From Betaproteobacteria bacterium (GTDB lineage: Bacteria; Pseudomonadota; Gammaproteobacteria; Burkholderiales; Casimicrobiaceae), in the NCBI GenBank assembly GCA_003153335.1, contig PLYG01000482.1, positions 6,691 to 33,991 of the forward strand: 27,301 nt of DNA, written 5' to 3'. The number at the start of each line of letters is the position of its first letter. The stretch's first letter is position 1. The notes beneath the pieces are model-generated. The model was not told the DNA's origin. It made no database searches and worked only from the letters and a program-made list of their open reading frames with translations. A program made the position numbers and the translations under genes. Positions 24,734-27,301 of this stretch are shown piece after piece.

Positions 24734-25708
24734 ATGAAACGATCGCTCGTCCTCTCCGTTGCAATCCTCGCGCTCGCCTTGTTCGCGAACCTGCCCGCCG
24801 CGGCACAGGGCTTCCCCGCAAGGCCGGTGAAGTTCGTGGTTCCGCAGGCGCCCGGCGGAGCGACCGACGTCTTCGCCCGCTACATCGGCCAGAAGCTGAG
24901 CGCGAAGTGGGGCCAGCCCGTAGTCGTGGAGAACAAGGCCGGCGCCGCGGGCGTGGTGGGCACTGACGCGGTCGCCAAGTCGCCGGCGGATGGGTACACG
25001 ATGCTCGTCACCTACGCCGGCTCGCAGGCGGTGAACCAGAGCCTCTACGCGAAGCTGCCCTTCGACTCGGTGAAGGACTTCCAGCCGGTGGCGACGCTCT
25101 CCACGACCCCGTTCTTCCTCGTTGTGGGGCCCGACTCGCCCATCAGGAGCTTCAAGGAGCTGATCGCCGCGGCGAAGGCGAAGCCCGGCTCCATCACCTA
25201 TGCTACTTCAGGCAGCGGCTCGATCAACCACTTGCTCTCCGAGTCTCTCAAGATGATGACCGGCATCGACATGGTCCACGTCCCTTACAAGGCGATCTCC
25301 GCGGCGATGACCGACGTGATGGGCGGGCAGGTTGACAACGCCTTCGCGTCCGTGCCCTCGGCCATCCAGTTGATCCGTGGCGGCAAGCTCCGGGCCATCG
25401 CCGTGTCCAGCGCCAGGAGAAATTCCAGTGCCCCCGAGGTGCCGACCATCGCGGAGCTGGGCTTCCCCAGTTTCGACGTGAGCCCCTGGTGGGGTATCCT
25501 CGCGCCGGCGGGCACGCCGCGGGCGATCGTCGACAAGGTGAACGCGGATGTGGCAGAGGTGCTGCGCACGCCCGAGGTCCAGGCCTTCTTCAAGGACCAG
25601 GGGGCGGAGGCGCTGATCACGACGCCGGAAGCCTTCCTCAAGCGGCTCGAGGAGGATGTGCAGAAGTGGGCGAAGGTCGTGAAAAGCTCGGGGGCGCGGG
25701 TAGACTAG
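24734..25708 (+). CDS. Tripartite tricarboxylate transporter receptor (TctC/Bug family), intact
   Basis: A 324-residue periplasmic solute receptor. Signal peptide MKRSLVLSVAILALALFANL with cleavage near PAAAQG; the mature start FPARPVKFVVPQAPGGATDV is the family hallmark, followed by YAGSQAVNQSLYAKLPFDSV, HVPYKAISAAMTDVMGGQVD and WWGILAPAGTPRAIVDKV. AAAGG precedes the ATG. No TctA/TctB membrane genes are nearby, as is common for the many orphan Bug receptors of Burkholderiales. The adjacent aldolase suggests the ligand is a carboxylate of the same pathway. Confidence 0.92.
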   Translation: MKRSLVLSVAILALALFANLPAAAQGFPARPVKFVVPQAPGGATDVFARYIGQKLSAKWGQPVVVENKAGAAGVVGTDAVAKSPADGYTMLVTYAGSQAVNQSLYAKLPFDSVKDFQPVATLSTTPFFLVVGPDSPIRSFKELIAAAKAKPGSITYATSGSGSINHLLSESLKMMTGIDMVHVPYKAISAAMTDVMGGQVDNAFASVPSAIQLIRGGKLRAIAVSSARRNSSAPEVPTIAELGFPSFDVSPWWGILAPAGTPRAIVDKVNADVAEVLRTPEVQAFFKDQGAEALITTPEAFLKRLEEDVQKWAKVVKSSGARVD

Positions 25709-25755
25709 GTGCGATGAACATGTACATCGACAGGTTCGAATCCTTCAGAGCCAAC

Positions 25756-25806
25756 AGTCGTGATCATTCGTGATCAAAACTGCTCAAATGCGCGTGATGA
25801 TTCACA
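25756..25806 (+). repeat. IS21-like end, GTGATCATTC type, third copy
   Basis: CGTGATCATTCGTGATC, CTGCTCAAATGCGCGTGAT and a terminal TTCACA match the last part of 1-117. Only the outer end remains. A minimal further match (CGTGATCATTCACAG) is at about 9372. Confidence 0.5.
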
Positions 25807-25840
25807 CCCAAGCGGACATTGCCGCTGGCTGTGATCCGAG

Positions 25841-25867
25841 TCCTTGGTTCGAGTCCCGGCCGGGGCA
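25841..25867 (+). pseudogene. Possible tRNA 3'-end relic
   Basis: TTGGTTCGAGTCCCGG resembles a T-arm (loop TTCGAGT, one mismatch in the stem), followed by CCGGGGCA like an acceptor 3' strand with discriminator A; no CCA follows. It is weaker than the relic at 16381 and could be chance. Confidence 0.35.
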
Positions 25868-25886
25868 TGCATTTGAAATATTAACA

Positions 25887-26902
25887 CTAGCGCTGCGCGA
25901 CATAGGCCTTTGCTAGTGGAATTTCGGGCCTCGCGCGATCGGTTTTTTCCGTAAGTGCAACGAATTTGGCGTAATACATCCTGGCTTTGTCGCGGTCACC
26001 GGCGAGCGCAGCTGCCTGGGCGGCGCCGTATATGCCGCGAAAGCGGTTGGGTTCGCGCTGAAATGATGCTTCGAACGCTTTGAGCGCCTCGGCCGGTTGT
26101 CTGATTTCGAGCAGCATTTCGCCAAACAGCTCGCGCGCAGGTACTACCGGACTGGGTGTGACGATGTGTTTTTCCATCGAATCCTCCAGGTCCGCTGCCG
26201 CTTGCATCGACTTGAGTGCGTCGTCCTGCGCGCCTTGCGCCAGCGCAATCCAGCCGTTGACAGCGAGCCTCTGGACCTCCGCCTGGTTCGACCAATACGT
26301 ATTTTTTGATCCGCGAGTCCATCCCTCAACTGCGCGAGCCTCGACTCTTCTTTCCGGGCCGATGCCGTATCGCCGGTGCGGGCATAACCGAGGCCGCGGG
26401 CGAAGTGTGTAATGGCGTCGGGGAACATAAACGAGGTCGGACGCGGCTGCAACATGATAGCTTCTCCCCAGGCGCGGCGTTCCACTGCATACCGCGCCGG
26501 CATCGCCGCGAGCGCATAGTGCCCGATGAAGATGGCGGGGTTCACGCTGATCGAGGCGCTCTCGGCAACGACGCGTTTCGCGTCCGCGTCCTCCCCCAGT
26601 TGGAGATAAGCGTGGACGAGATAGTCCATGGCATGCGCCTGCTCTTGCCCGTTGTTTTCCGCCTTGGCGGCCGCGGCCGAACGCAGATTGGAATCGATCG
26701 AGTCCTGCCACATGCCGCGCCGCGTGAAGATGTGCGAAGGCATGTGCAGCGCGTGCGGATTATTCGGCGCGATCTGGGAGTAAAGTCGTGCCGCGGGAAG
26801 TCCGCGCTCCGCGATTGGCGGATAGTCGTAGCTGAGAATAAGGTAGTGCACCACGCCTGGATGCTCGGGCGCATCGTTGTGTCTGGCACACAGGCCTGTC
26901 AC
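25887..26902 (-). pseudogene. TPR-repeat protein, 5'-truncated and frameshifted
   Basis: The minus strand encodes a tetratricopeptide-type protein: HYLILSYDYPPIAERGLPAA, NNPHALHMPSHIFTRRGMWQ, AMDYLVHAYLQLGEDADAKR, then, in another frame, VNGWIALAQGAQDDALKSMQ, FGEMLLEIRQPAEALKAFEA and FRGIYGAAQAAALAGDRDKA. The frames meet at a six-A run on the minus strand (plus-strand T at 26302-26307); one more A joins GLADQK to NTYWSNQ. About the first 150 residues expected for this family are absent upstream of 26902. Not expected to be functional as read. Confidence 0.8.
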
Positions 26903-26940
26903 CGCGAAGCGAATGGAATTTCCGGGTTGGCCGGCGCGGC

Positions 26941-27210
26941 ATGACCATTCCGATTACTTGTGCCATCGTATGCAATGAGATCGACAGCACCTTGAATGCG
27001 TGTACGACCGGCCTCGGGCTGGGCATGTTCCTGTCGTATCAGACCGCACCATACAGGAAGTCGAACAAGATCCGATACGTCCTGGAAGAGTTTGAAACCG
27101 AGCCTGTGCCCGTACAGATAATTTATCCGCATACCAGGCGACTTTCGACCACCGTGCGCGCATTTGTCGACGAATGCGTTAAAAAGCTTCGATGTGTCAG
27201 TCTTGATTGA
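26941..27210 (+). pseudogene. LysR-type regulator, C-terminal fragment
   Basis: The last about 80 residues of a LysR-family effector-binding domain: LNACTTGLGLGMFLSYQTAP, KIRYVLEEFETEPVPVQIIY and PHTRRLSTTVRAFVDECVKK. The DNA-binding domain and most of the effector domain are missing. The ATG at 26941 is probably accidental. It faces the equally truncated TPR gene, so one deletion may have removed both 5' ends and their shared control region. Confidence 0.75.
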
Positions 27211-27236
27211 CGGAAAGGTTCATTGATTTTGACGTG

Positions 27237-27301
27237 ACTGTATTGGCGCTGACGCGAATTTGACCCAGGCTGCCGGAATTCGTTGACCCACCAGCATGCT
27301 T
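27237..27301 (+). repeat. IS21-like end (TTGACCCA type) at the window edge
   Basis: GGCGCTGACGCGAATTTGACCCAGG and GTTGACCCACCAGCATG nearly match 1410-1475. The element continues past the window, so a full IS may start here. Confidence 0.5.

Overview
The window looks like an accessory, heavily rearranged stretch of a high-GC proteobacterial chromosome, most likely a betaproteobacterium of the Burkholderiales type. The grounds are two Bug/TctC-family receptor genes (one broken), an RraA-type aldolase gene beside the intact one, LysR and Mla relics, and GC-rich codon use in most genes. No ribosomal, replication or core housekeeping gene is present, so the assignment is an inference from gene families.

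Layout. 1-117 is the outer end of an insertion sequence (IS), followed by a TonB-like proline-rich membrane protein (278-1300) and a small unknown gene (1622-1837, minus). 2263-4928 holds an old-yellow-enzyme/2,4-dienoyl-CoA-reductase-like flavo-iron-sulfur enzyme whose stop lies against a 5'-truncated TctC gene. 5415-6245 (minus) is phosphonoacetaldehyde hydrolase (phnX). 6607-7085 (minus) is an exported VMG-repeat protein broken by a one-base shift in a G7 run. 7438-8220 is a PheC-like periplasmic solute-binding protein or dehydratase. 8628-9591 (minus) carries a truncated DUF2945 gene, a DUF488 gene and a 57-residue membrane protein.

10032-16006 is the most coherent block: a periplasmic binding protein, an ABC ATPase, a fused two-domain permease and an FAD-dependent oxidoreductase, all on the plus strand. 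It appears less GC-rich than the flanks and reads as an uptake-plus-oxidation cassette for an unidentified small molecule. Then come a tRNA 3'-end relic (16381-16414), a DUF1847 protein, a purine nucleoside permease-like lipoprotein, a collapsed mlaE-mlaF-mlaD relic (19032-19936, minus), an AsmA-like protein, a VOC-family protein, a type II toxin-antitoxin pair with a visible operator/promoter, an RraA-like aldolase paired with an intact TctC receptor, a second tRNA-end relic, and a TPR gene and a LysR gene that have both lost their 5' ends.

The genes are separated by decayed ends of at least two IS21-like elements (TTGACCCA-type and GTGATCATTC-type repeats) and by four copies of a sequence that preserves the C-terminus and stop of a putative transposase. 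The picture is of repeated IS insertion, deletion and acquisition of catabolic/transport cassettes. Three broken genes are frameshifted at homopolymer runs, so assembly error must be excluded before they are called dead. I saw no CRISPR array, rRNA, complete tRNA or complete transposase gene.
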